Assembly: GCF_030282845.1 (NCBI RefSeq)
Contig: NZ_JASTWE010000040.1
Span: 1 to 35,250, forward strand
Length of the DNA: 35,250 nt
Direction of reading: 5' to 3'
Origin: Pseudodesulfovibrio pelocollis
GTDB taxonomy: Bacteria; Desulfobacterota; Desulfovibrionia; Desulfovibrionales; Desulfovibrionaceae
Shown: positions 1-7,177 of the stretch, piece after piece
Position numbering within the stretch: the stretch's first letter is position 1
Layout: every line of letters starts with the position of its first letter
Notes under the pieces: model-generated
Databases searched by the model: none
Told to the model about the DNA's origin: nothing
The model's input: only the letters and a program-made list of their open reading frames with translations
Made by a program: the position numbers and the translations under genes

Positions 1-5
1 CAAAC

Positions 6-30
6 GGCGGAAGCAAAGTCTGCTCCCGCC
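6..30 (-). terminator. Hairpin just downstream of the toxin gene
   Basis: A 10-bp stem (one G.T pair) with a 5-base loop lies 15 bases past the stop codon of the minus-strand toxin gene. The downstream T-tract cannot be judged because the window ends 5 bases beyond the stem. If it terminates, the toxin gene is transcribed alone. Confidence 0.45.
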
Positions 31-44
31 AATTTCTGTAATAA

Positions 45-731
45 TCAGAACGGGAACTTTTGCCCTTTTCTGATAGCCTCATTATCTGCGGGGTCGTCAA
101 ACCAAGAATCGGCAAATTCCCGACTCCATTCAGACGTTCTCTGCCAAATCTGCCAAGCGCCTGCAGCAACTTGGGCAAAAGTAGCGTTAATGCCCATAGC
201 AGAGGTGTATACGCCATAATGATAATTACCGAAAGCCTCATATTCTGCCCCCTTGGTCTTGTAGTCATAGCGAGCACCAGATTTGAAATTATCAAATATC
301 CACTGGCACTTTGACCAAAAGACAAGCCGACCCAATGGGAGCGGATTGCTTGTCCTTGCGCGAACAGGCAACCCCGCAAGAAGTGCTTCAGCCTGCTCCT
401 CGCACTCCCTACCCTTCCTTTTCGCCTCTGCGATATTCTCGGCAAGATCAACTCCGGGCGGAATGACGATGTCCGTCCTCCCGTTGACCTTCACTCCCTT
501 GAATTCTTCAATCTCGCACTTGCAGTTGGGATGCACCGGGCCGGGTTTCTCCTTGAACCAGACATCCTTCATTGCCTGGCACTTGCCGCACGCCTGCGGC
601 TTGGGTTTGTAGCGCCAATATGTTTGCGGGCCGCCCTCGGTTGATTTGCCGCCAGCCACCCCAACCATATGCTTCGGCATCCCGCCAACCAACTGATCGT
701 CGCCCAAGTGCTGCACCCATTTTTCGCTCAT
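45..731 (-). CDS. Polymorphic toxin type 44 domain protein
   Basis: The 228-residue protein ends in a domain that resembles the polymorphic toxin type 44 (Ntox44) family: a D-Y-K segment, then FGNYHYGVYTSAMG at about residues 167-180, an alanine/glycine-rich AAGAWQ helix, and a closing DDPADNEAIRKG. This family is predicted to act as an effector toxin, possibly a nuclease, and I recognise it by pattern only. The N-terminal part carries CGKC (about 48-51) and HPNCKCE (about 67-73), a C-x2-C...HPNC-x-C module like the one ending phage Mu F-type minor head proteins. No signal peptide is visible. A clear AGGAGAG ribosome site precedes the ATG. GC content is visibly lower than in neighbouring genes, which suggests transfer. 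No immunity gene is seen within the window, and a hairpin follows the stop. Upstream it faces a tRNA-Arg. Confidence 0.72.
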   Translation of the reverse strand: MSEKWVQHLGDDQLVGGMPKHMVGVAGGKSTEGGPQTYWRYKPKPQACGKCQAMKDVWFKEKPGPVHPNCKCEIEEFKGVKVNGRTDIVIPPGVDLAENIAEAKRKGRECEEQAEALLAGLPVRARTSNPLPLGRLVFWSKCQWIFDNFKSGARYDYKTKGAEYEAFGNYHYGVYTSAMGINATFAQVAAGAWQIWQRTSEWSREFADSWFDDPADNEAIRKGQKFPF

Positions 732-927
732 GTCCGTCTCTCCTTTCTTTATGAAGGTGGCTCAAGCCGTCTTCCGTGTCGTGCGCAACACCATGACACA
801 GGCTTTGGCCCCGGAATGAAAACGGGCGCGACAGGGGCATGACAAGGCGAAATGGAACAGTTTTTCCCTATTGACAGGATGTTGGGAAGGGATGTTGGCG
901 CGCGATTGACCCGCCGCCTTGCCCACG

Positions 928-959
928 AAAAAAGGCCAGCCTCATGACAAGGCTGGCCT
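928..959 (-). terminator. Intrinsic terminator of tRNA-Arg
   Basis: A perfect 10-bp stem (AGGCCAGCCT and its complement, 7-base loop) is followed on the minus strand by a run of six T. It sits 14 bases past the tRNA CCA end, so it ends the tRNA transcript before the toxin gene. Confidence 0.85.
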
Positions 960-973
960 GTGTGTGCTATAAT

Positions 974-1050
974 TGGTGACCCCGGCAAGATTCGAACTTG
1001 CGACACCCAGATTAGGAATCTGGTGCTCTATCCTACTGAGCTACGGGGCC
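974..1050 (-). tRNA. tRNA-Arg (anticodon CCT)
   Basis: A complete cloverleaf reads on the minus strand: acceptor GGCCCCG paired with CGGGGTC (one G.T), anticodon stem CCAGA/TCTGG with loop TTCCTAA giving anticodon CCT, T-loop TTCGAAT, discriminator A and an encoded CCA. It reads AGG codons. It has its own terminator at 928-959. The 3' end of a tRNA is a common integration site, and the foreign-looking toxin gene lies on that side. Confidence 0.95.
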
Positions 1051-1146
1051 ACTGGCGATGACGCCGGGATTGGTTCGTAGCCGAGGGTTGGGCAAAAGGC
1101 AAGCGTTTCATCGTGTGCCGGGCGCTGTGCAATGACCGACACACCC

Positions 1147-1174
1147 TTTACAAGTGCAAAAAAGACCCTATAGT
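1147..1174 (+). promoter_or_regulatory. Sigma-70-like promoter of the Do-type protease gene
   Basis: TTTACA (5 of 6) and TATAGT (5 of 6) are separated by 16 bases, 57 bases before the start codon of the protease gene. No heat-shock or sigma-E-like element was recognised. Confidence 0.6.
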
Positions 1175-1230
1175 TGGCCGGTGCGGAAAGGTTCCGCCGT
1201 CCTGTTTTTCGCATTTTCCCAGGAGGCAAC

Positions 1231-2646
1231 ATGAATCGGCACCTAGCCAAAATCCTTATTGTGACCGGACTGGCCCTGGCGCTGCCGGTGCTGGCGGCGG
1301 CCAACGGGCTGCCCGTCTTCACGGAGCTGGCCGCCAGGGCGGGCAAGTCCGTGGTCTTCATCGCCACGGAGAAAACCACCCAAGCCGCGCCGGGCAGGCA
1401 GCAGTTCCGCCAGCAGGTGCCAGAGGGCCATCCCTTCCGCGAGTTCTTCGACCGCTTCGACCAGTTCTTCGGCCAGCAGCCGGGCCAGCCGCGCAAGCAG
1501 ATGGGCCAGGGCTCCGGCTTCGTCATCTCCCCGGACGGGCTCATCGTCACCAACAACCACGTCATCGAGGGCGCGGACAAGGTCACGGTCCGCTTCCAGG
1601 ACGACAGCAAGGAATACGTGGCCGAGATCGTGGGCCGCGACAAGGAGACCGACCTTGCCGTCATCAGGATCAAGAGCGACCGGGCCCTGCCGGTGCTCAC
1701 CCTGGGCGACTCGGACGCGCTCATGGTGGGCGAATGGGTGCTGGCCATCGGCAACCCCTTCGGGCTCGACAACACGGTCACGGCGGGCATCATCTCGGCC
1801 AAGCACCGCATCATCGGGGCCGGACCCTTTGACAATTTCCTCCAGACCGACGCCAGCATCAACCCCGGCAACTCCGGCGGCCCGCTGCTGAACATGCGCG
1901 GCGAGGTGGTGGGCATCAACACCGCCATCAACGCTGCGGCCGACAACATCGGCTTTGCCATCCCCAGCAGCCAGGCCGAGGTGATCATCGACCAGCTCAA
2001 GCAGGGCAAGGCGGTCAGGCGCGGCTGGATCGGCGTGACCATCCAGAGCGTGGACGCTACCCAGGCCAAGGCCCTGGGCCTGCCCGAGGCCAGGGGCGCG
2101 CTCATCTCCTCGGTGGGCAAGGACCATCCGGCCGACAAGGCTGGCATCCGCCAGGGCGACGTGGTCCTTGAGGTCAACGGCGAGCAGGTCAATGACAGCA
2201 AGGACCTGCTGGCGCGCATCGCGGGCCTCATGCCCGGCGACAAGGCCAGGCTGACCCTGTGGCGCGGCGACAAGCGCATCACCAAGACCGTGACCCTGGG
2301 CGAGCGCGGCGAGCGGACCATGGCCGCCATGCAGCCCCAGCAGCCCCAGACAGCGGCCACGGTCCTCGGCATGGCGCTCCAGCCCGTGGGCGAGCGCGAG
2401 GCAAACGCCCTGGGCCTGGACGCAGCGCAGGGGCTGATCGTGGTCGATGTGGCGGGCGACTCCCCGGCAGCGGCCGAGGGCGTGCGCCAGGGCGATGTCA
2501 TCCTCCAGGCCAACCAGCAGGACGTGAATTCCCCGGCCGAGCTGGAGAGCGTCATCAACCGCGACAAGGCGCGCGGCGCGGTCATGCTGCTCATCAAGCG
2601 CCAGGGCCAGAACCTGTTCGTGGCCCTGCCTCTGGACCAGAAATAA
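1231..2646 (+). CDS. degP: Periplasmic Do-type serine endoprotease (DegP/DegQ family)
   Basis: This 471-residue protein degrades or holds misfolded envelope proteins in the periplasm. An N-terminal signal peptide (hydrophobic residues 8-23, likely cut after LAA) is followed by a trypsin-like domain. The triad is visible as His110 in TNNHVIEG, Asp141 in DLAVIRI and Ser215 in GNSGGPLL. Two PDZ domains follow at about 260-350 and 375-465, each with the RQGDV(V/I)L carboxylate-binding region. The length and two-PDZ layout match DegP/DegQ. The start was placed at the ATG behind AGGAGGCAAC. A longer in-frame start at 1174 overlaps the promoter and would put 19 non-signal residues in front of the signal peptide. 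Whether it is a DegP or a DegQ ortholog cannot be decided from the sequence alone. Confidence 0.95.
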   Translation: MNRHLAKILIVTGLALALPVLAAANGLPVFTELAARAGKSVVFIATEKTTQAAPGRQQFRQQVPEGHPFREFFDRFDQFFGQQPGQPRKQMGQGSGFVISPDGLIVTNNHVIEGADKVTVRFQDDSKEYVAEIVGRDKETDLAVIRIKSDRALPVLTLGDSDALMVGEWVLAIGNPFGLDNTVTAGIISAKHRIIGAGPFDNFLQTDASINPGNSGGPLLNMRGEVVGINTAINAAADNIGFAIPSSQAEVIIDQLKQGKAVRRGWIGVTIQSVDATQAKALGLPEARGALISSVGKDHPADKAGIRQGDVVLEVNGEQVNDSKDLLARIAGLMPGDKARLTLWRGDKRITKTVTLGERGERTMAAMQPQQPQTAATVLGMALQPVGEREANALGLDAAQGLIVVDVAGDSPAAAEGVRQGDVILQANQQDVNSPAELESVINRDKARGAVMLLIKRQGQNLFVALPLDQK

Positions 2647-2650
2647 CCAC

Positions 2651-2680
2651 GGCACGGGGCTCCTCCGGGAGCCCCGTGCC
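2651..2680 (+). terminator. Strong hairpin between the protease gene and ispE
   Basis: A perfect 13-bp GC-rich stem with a TCCG tetraloop starts 4 bases after the protease stop codon. No T-tract follows, and ispE begins 11 bases later. It may be an inefficient terminator or an mRNA 3'-end stabiliser rather than a full stop. Confidence 0.45.
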
Positions 2681-2691
2681 TGCCCAACGCC

Positions 2692-3555
2692 ATGACCGCC
2701 ACCACCCTCACGGCCCCGGCCAAGATCAACCTCTTCCTGCGCGTCACCGGCCTGCGCGGCGACGGCTACCACGATCTGCACACCCTCTTTCACCCGGTGT
2801 CCGGCCTGTGCGACACCCTCCTGGTCGAGCCCGGGCCGGACGGCGACTTCTTCCTGCGCTGCCCGGGGCACCCCGATCTGGAGGGACCGGGCAACCTCGT
2901 CTATCGGGCCTGGAAAGCTTACGCGGAGGCCACCGGACTGCGGCCCGGCCTCTTCGTCACCCTGACCAAGCGCATCCCCATGGGCGGCGGGCTCGGCGGC
3001 GGCAGCTCCAACGCGGCGGCCATGCTCCGCCACCTTCATTCCCTGGCCGGAGAACGCGCCCTGGACCGGGACAGCCTCATCGCCCTGGCCGCGAAGCTCG
3101 GCGCGGACGTGCCCTTTTTTCTCATGGACGGCCCGGCCGAGGCCAGGGGCATCGGCGAGCGGCTGACCCCGGCCGGGGTGGACCTGTCGGGCCTGACCCT
3201 GGTCCTGGCCTGCCCGGACCTGCATGTGGACACGGCCTGGGCCTTCCGTGCCTTTGACGCGGCCCGGTCCGCGCCCGGGGCATGGGAATCCTTGACAACC
3301 CCCGCGCTTGATACTAAGAACGCATCTCCCGTTTCGCCCCTGCCCGTGGCCAACGACCTTGAATCCGTGGTCTTTCAGGCGCATCCAATGCTCCGGAAGA
3401 TAAAGGAAAAACTCATCGGTGCAGGGGCCTCGGCAGCCGCCATGAGCGGCTCGGGAGCCAGCCTGTTCGGTCTGTTCCGCGACAGGAATGTCGGCATGTC
3501 CGCCGCACAGGCTCTTGAAGAGGACGGGGTGAGCGTCCATACGCAGACGCTGTGA
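2692..3555 (+). CDS. ispE: 4-diphosphocytidyl-2-C-methyl-D-erythritol kinase
   Basis: IspE phosphorylates the 2-hydroxyl of CDP-methylerythritol in the non-mevalonate (MEP) pathway to isoprenoid precursors, in the cytoplasm. The 287-residue protein has the GHMP-kinase layout: APAKINLFLRV at 8-18 with Lys11, the glycine-rich ATP loop PMGGGLGGGSSNAA at 96-109, and LGADVPFF with the catalytic Asp139. The C-terminal MSGSGASLFGLF motif is also typical. Length matches the family. There is no clear ribosome site before the ATG, which sits just behind a strong hairpin. The gene is followed after 9 bases by tRNA-Gln and then prs. The order ispE, tRNA-Gln, prs, rplY, pth is a familiar arrangement in related bacteria. 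Confidence 0.96.
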   Translation: MTATTLTAPAKINLFLRVTGLRGDGYHDLHTLFHPVSGLCDTLLVEPGPDGDFFLRCPGHPDLEGPGNLVYRAWKAYAEATGLRPGLFVTLTKRIPMGGGLGGGSSNAAAMLRHLHSLAGERALDRDSLIALAAKLGADVPFFLMDGPAEARGIGERLTPAGVDLSGLTLVLACPDLHVDTAWAFRAFDAARSAPGAWESLTTPALDTKNASPVSPLPVANDLESVVFQAHPMLRKIKEKLIGAGASAAAMSGSGASLFGLFRDRNVGMSAAQALEEDGVSVHTQTL

Positions 3556-3564
3556 TTTTCATGC

Positions 3565-3640
3565 TGGGGCGTCGCCAAGTCGGTAAGGCATCAGGTTTTG
3601 GTCCTGACATTCGAGGGTTCGAGTCCTTCCGCCCCAGCCA
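3565..3640 (+). tRNA. tRNA-Gln (anticodon TTG)
   Basis: The acceptor TGGGGCG pairs with CGCCCCA. The anticodon stem TCAGG/CCTGA encloses TTTTGGT with anticodon TTG. The T-arm is GAGGG-TTCGAGT-CCTTC, and the discriminator G and CCA are encoded. The tRNA lies between ispE and prs on the same strand with very short gaps, so it is probably processed from a shared transcript. Confidence 0.95.
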
Positions 3641-3661
3641 TTCAGCCAGCCAACCCGGGGG

Positions 3662-4606
3662 ATGACAATGCACGGTGAGCTAAAAATCATCAGCGGTTCC
3701 GCGAGCCCGAGCCTTGCCGAGGCCATTTGCGAGCACCTGGGCACCAAGCCCTCTCCGGTCCTGCGCGAACGGTTCTCTGACGGTGAAATCCGCATCGAGA
3801 TCGGCGAGAACGTGCGCGGCGACGATGTGTTCGTCATCCAGCCCACCTGCTCGCCGGTCAACTTCCACCTCATGGAGCTGTGCCTGATGCTCGACGCGCT
3901 CAAGCGCGCCAGCGCCTCGCGCGTCACCGCGGTGGTCCCCTATTTCGGCTACGCCCGGCAGGACCGCAAGGTGGTGCCGCGCGCGCCCATCTCGGCCAAG
4001 CTCGTGGCCGACATGCTCTCGGCCGCCGGCATGCAGCGGCTGGTCACCTGCGACCTGCACGCCGGGCAGATCCAGGGTTTTTTCAACTGTCCGGTGGACA
4101 ACCTTTTTGCTGCCCCGGTGCTCATCGAGCACCTGCGCGACCGCGAGGACGATCTGGTCATCATCTCGCCCGATGCGGGCGGCGTGGAGCGCGCCCGGTC
4201 CTACGCCAAGCGGCTGGGAGCCTCCCTGGCCATCGTGGACAAGCGGCGCGAGACGCCCAACCAGGCCAAGGCCATGCACGTCATCGGCGATGTGCGCGAC
4301 AAGGTGGCCGTGGTCATCGACGACATGATCGACACCGCAGGCACCATGTGCGCCGCGGCCAACGTGATCATGGACAACGGGGCCAAGGAAGTCATGGCCT
4401 GCGCCACCCACCCGGTCCTCTCCGGCCCGGCCATCCAGCGGCTGGAGGAATCGGCCTTCTCCGAGGTGGTGGTCACAGACACCATCCCCCTTGACGAGGA
4501 CAAGCGCTGCTGCGGCAAGATCAAGCAGCGCTCCGTGGCTTCCCTGCTGGCCAAAGCCATCAACAACGTGCACACCGAATCATCGGTGAGCGTGCTGTTC
4601 ATCTAG
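3662..4606 (+). CDS. prs: Ribose-phosphate pyrophosphokinase (PRPP synthetase)
   Basis: Prs makes 5-phosphoribosyl-1-diphosphate from ribose 5-phosphate and ATP, feeding purine, pyrimidine, NAD, histidine and tryptophan synthesis. The 314-residue protein shows the class I signature throughout: [11 protein letters not shown] near 37-47, [13 protein letters not shown] at 91-103, [11 protein letters not shown] at 131-141, the KRR segment at 194-196, and the PRPP-binding loop [13 protein letters not shown] at 217-229. Length matches the family. A second ATG two codons downstream (3668) has slightly better spacing from the GGGGG upstream and is an equally possible start. It lies 21 bases after tRNA-Gln. 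Confidence 0.97.
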   Translation: MTMHGELKIISGSASPSLAEAICEHLGTKPSPVLRERFSDGEIRIEIGENVRGDDVFVIQPTCSPVNFHLMELCLMLDALKRASASRVTAVVPYFGYARQDRKVVPRAPISAKLVADMLSAAGMQRLVTCDLHAGQIQGFFNCPVDNLFAAPVLIEHLRDREDDLVIISPDAGGVERARSYAKRLGASLAIVDKRRETPNQAKAMHVIGDVRDKVAVVIDDMIDTAGTMCAAANVIMDNGAKEVMACATHPVLSGPAIQRLEESAFSEVVVTDTIPLDEDKRCCGKIKQRSVASLLAKAINNVHTESSVSVLFI

Positions 4607-4718
4607 ATACCCGGCGAACCGGGAAGCCGCCGCCGTGGCGCACCCCGGAACGGGCAACCATTTAAGGCGCGAGCGTCCGTCAACAGGTGACGGCCAGGGC
4701 GTAAAAGGAGCAACTCCC

Positions 4719-5315
4719 ATGGCAGAACTGCTGAAACTCAATGTGCAGGAACGCACCAAGACCGGAAAGGGCCACAACCGCCGCCTGCGGCTGAAGGAAA
4801 TGGTCCCCGGCATCTACTACGACCAGAAGGGCACCAACATCCCGGTCCAGGTCAAGCTGGTCCCCCTGCAGAAGGCCTACGCCAAGCTGGGCAAGGCCCA
4901 GGTTTTCGAGCTGGTCCTGGAGCGCGAGGGCAAGACCGAAACCATGCCCGCCCTGCTCTGGCGCGTGCGCAACGAGCCTGTCTCCGGCATGCCCGAGCAC
5001 GTGGACTTCTTCGGCATTGACCTGACCAAGGACATCAAGGTCGCGGTCCACTACGAAATCAAGGGCTCCTCCAAGGGCGTCAAGCTCGGCGGCCGCCTGG
5101 ATCTGTTCCGCGACACCATTGAGGTCATCTGCAAGCCCATGAACATCCCCGAGTCCATCGTCATCGACATCACCGATCTCGACGTGCTCGACTCCATACA
5201 CATCGACGACATCGCCTTCCCCGAGGGCGTCACCCCGGTGTATGACGAAAACTACGCCGTGCTCACCATCGCCGGGAAGCAGGCCGACGAGGAAGAAGGC
5301 GAAGAAGACGAATAG
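4719..5315 (+). CDS. rplY: 50S ribosomal protein L25 / general stress protein Ctc
   Basis: This protein binds 5S rRNA in the large ribosomal subunit. The 198 residues form the long Ctc/TL5 version: an L25 beta-barrel (about 1-92, with LNVQERTKTGKGHNRRLR and VPGIYY), then the C-terminal TL5 domain (about 100-185), ending in an acidic tail EEEGEEDE. The start was chosen at the ATG behind AAAAGGAG. A longer in-frame start at 4635 adds 28 residues of no family character. The 112-base gap after prs holds two short hairpins, 4610-4623 (CGAA loop) and 4677-4693. These could be a leader structure, but no known motif was recognised. An intrinsic terminator follows. Confidence 0.95.
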   Translation: MAELLKLNVQERTKTGKGHNRRLRLKEMVPGIYYDQKGTNIPVQVKLVPLQKAYAKLGKAQVFELVLEREGKTETMPALLWRVRNEPVSGMPEHVDFFGIDLTKDIKVAVHYEIKGSSKGVKLGGRLDLFRDTIEVICKPMNIPESIVIDITDLDVLDSIHIDDIAFPEGVTPVYDENYAVLTIAGKQADEEEGEEDE

Positions 5316-5343
5316 CGGACCGCGCTCTCAAGGATACGCATTC

Positions 5344-5377
5344 CCGGGGCGCGCCAGTGCGCGTCCCGGTTTTTTTT
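5344..5377 (+). terminator. Intrinsic terminator after rplY
   Basis: An 11-bp GC-rich stem (one G.T pair, CAGT loop) is followed directly by eight T. It lies between rplY and pth, so pth needs read-through or its own promoter. Confidence 0.9.
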
Positions 5378-5424
5378 CCGCGCGGGCGGGGCAGGCCCCG
5401 AAAAACACCCCCGCGCCACAGCCC

Positions 5425-6057
5425 ATGGACTGCAAAAGCGCCATCATCGGCCTGGGCAACCCAGGCCCCAAGTACGAACAGACCCGGCACAACGTCGGGT
5501 TCATGCTCGTGGATCATCTTTTGGCCATGGCTGGCGAGCGCAGGAACATGCAGCTTGAACGCATCGAGGAGTCGGGCGACTACGAATTGTGGCGGCTCAG
5601 GTTGGCCGGGGCCTATCGCCTGCTGGCCAAACCCATGACCTACATGAACCTAAGCGGCAAGGCCGTGGCCAGAATCTGCGGCCGCCATGGGCTCGCCCCG
5701 GACCAGACCCTGGTGGTCCACGACGAGCTGGACCTGGCGCTGGGCCGCCTCAAGCTCAAGAAGGGCGGGGGCAACAACGGCCACAACGGGCTCAAGTCCA
5801 TCGAAGAGCACCTGGGCACCCCCGACTTTTTCCGCCTGCGCGTGGGCATCGGCCGCCCGGCCACCCGGTTTGCCGATGTCTCGGCCTGGGTGCTCGAACC
5901 CTTTGCCGGGACCGACTCGGCCCACCTGCCCGCCATCATGACCCACGCGATCAAAGGCTTGGATATCTTTTATCGGCGGGGATTGCCCCTCGCCGTTCAG
6001 CATGTCAACGGGTTCACGCTGGACACTGCGGACGACGAAACAGCCAGCCAGTCCTGA
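5425..6057 (+). CDS. pth: Peptidyl-tRNA hydrolase
   Basis: Pth cleaves the ester bond of peptidyl-tRNAs that fall off the ribosome, recycling tRNA. The 210-residue protein has the bacterial Pth signature: GLGNPGPKYEQTRHNVGF with Asn12 and catalytic His22, PMTYMNLSG with Asn75, VVHDELDL with Asp100, and GGGNNGHNGLKS with Asn121. These match E. coli Asn10, His20, Asn68, Asp93 and Asn114. The ATG at 5425 gives the usual family length. The reading frame is open upstream to 5242, but that part overlaps rplY and the terminator. No good ribosome site is visible. The rplY-pth pairing is common in bacteria. Confidence 0.95.
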   Translation: MDCKSAIIGLGNPGPKYEQTRHNVGFMLVDHLLAMAGERRNMQLERIEESGDYELWRLRLAGAYRLLAKPMTYMNLSGKAVARICGRHGLAPDQTLVVHDELDLALGRLKLKKGGGNNGHNGLKSIEEHLGTPDFFRLRVGIGRPATRFADVSAWVLEPFAGTDSAHLPAIMTHAIKGLDIFYRRGLPLAVQHVNGFTLDTADDETASQS

Positions 6058-6090
6058 ACGACCCAATTCCCCGGGAAACCACCCAAGGCA

Positions 6091-6119
6091 TGGACTCTTG
6101 CGCCGGATTTCGGTATGCT
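6091..6119 (+). promoter_or_regulatory. Candidate promoter of carD
   Basis: TGGACT and TATGCT (4 of 6 each) are spaced 17 bases apart, about 47 bases before the GTG start of carD. The match is modest. Confidence 0.35.
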
Positions 6120-6165
6120 GACTTTCTGCCTCTTCAACAGCCTGTAGCAAGGAGCCTCTCCTCAA

Positions 6166-6681
6166 GTGTTCAAGGTCAATGAGTTGGTCGTCTATCCTTC
6201 ACAGGGTGTCGGACGCGTCGAGCGCGTGGAATCCCAGGAAATCGGCAATGTGAAAGCCGATTTCTACATCGTCCGCATCCTGAGCAACAACGTGACCTTG
6301 ATGGTGCCCGTGGCCAATGCCAAGAACGTGGGGCTTCGCTCGGTGTGCAGCCTGCGAGTGGGGCAGGATATATTCGAGTCTCTCAAGGACCGCACCGGCT
6401 TCACCGGCTACACCGGCCAGAACTGGAACCGCCGCTACCGCGAATACTCCGAGAAGCTCAAGAGCGGCGACCTCTCCGATGTGGCCTACGTGCTCAAGGA
6501 ACTGTTCCTCATCGGGCGCGACAAGGAACTCTCCTTTGGCGAGCGCAGGCTGCTTGAGCAGGCCATGGGCCTTGTCTCCATGGAGCTGGCCTATTCCGTG
6601 GACAGGCCTCAGGAGGACATAAAGTCCGACATCAACGAGATGTTCGCCGATGTCCTCCTGCCCCAGGGAGAAAAGGAATAG
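6166..6681 (+). CDS. CarD family transcriptional regulator
   Basis: CarD-type proteins bind the RNA polymerase beta subunit through an N-terminal Tudor-like domain and affect open-complex stability. The 171 residues begin with that domain (FKVNELVVYPSQGVGRVERV, about 2-60) and continue into a helical C-terminal part with ELSFGERRLLEQAM. Length fits CarD/CdnL. The start is a GTG, behind AAGGAG at 11 bases spacing. No in-frame ATG upstream fits the family. The gene stands between pth and a long gene-free stretch before rho, and I see no terminator directly after it. Its targets cannot be told from sequence. Confidence 0.92.
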   Translation: MFKVNELVVYPSQGVGRVERVESQEIGNVKADFYIVRILSNNVTLMVPVANAKNVGLRSVCSLRVGQDIFESLKDRTGFTGYTGQNWNRRYREYSEKLKSGDLSDVAYVLKELFLIGRDKELSFGERRLLEQAMGLVSMELAYSVDRPQEDIKSDINEMFADVLLPQGEKE

Positions 6682-7177
6682 CCCCCCATCGCGCTGCCAG
6701 CCCCTGAGAGCCCATCCGGACCATGACAACACAAACACCCTGTACCATTGATGTTTTTTGAACCACTGCCAGCCGCGATGCGTCGTCCGCCAGCCAGGGC
6801 GTCCCGCCGCCGTCCCGCCGCTCCCCAAACCTTTCGGACAACCTGGGAAAACAGGCGCGAACCGTGGCCACAAGGGCTTGTCAAGCCGGGGCGTTTAGGG
6901 TAAGCCCCAAGATGTCGCCGCACCTGCGGCTTGATCAAATACATCCCGCTATACACGTATTTTTGACGGGTCGTTCCCGGCTCACCAACCATACAACAAG
7001 AGGTAGTCCCGGCTTACCATCTTGAACCGCATCCAGCGAGCGGTTCCCCCTTTTCAGACGAGCAGCCCGCGCCACCATCGGCGCACAGGGACCCGGATTT
7101 TGCTTGGACGTCTCGAAAGAGACTCGTGGCATACATGCATTCCCCATCATTCAACCTTCAAACGGTAAACTCCACAC
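6682..7177 (+). other. Gene-free stretch between carD and rho
   Basis: The 496 bases hold no convincing gene on either strand; open frames here lack family character and ribosome sites. A small hairpin (GCCGC-ACCT-GCGGC, 6917-6930) and a larger one at 7024-7046 are visible. It probably contains the rho promoter and a long leader. No clear -35/-10 pair was found; TATACA near 6949 has no -35 at a normal distance. Confidence 0.5.
7024..7054 (+). terminator. Attenuator-like hairpin in the rho leader
   Basis: A perfect 7-bp stem GAACCGC/GCGGTTC with a 9-base loop is followed by CCCC and TTTT. It is 123 bases upstream of the rho start codon. rho is known to be autoregulated by premature termination in enteric bacteria; a similar role here is inference. 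Confidence 0.3.

Noticed and set aside
871-900. TTGACA on the plus strand near the tRNA-Arg terminator
   Set aside because: No acceptable -10 lies 15-19 bases downstream and no plus-strand gene follows.
1041-3540. Very long open frames on the minus strand opposite the protease and ispE genes
   Set aside because: They are rich in Arg, Ala, Pro or His without family character, and arise from the GC-rich codon use of the real genes on the other strand. The same holds opposite rho, hslU and the kinases.
7127-7140. TGGCAT...TGCAT resembling a sigma-54 promoter before rho
   Set aside because: The GG and GC elements are 7 bases apart instead of 10.
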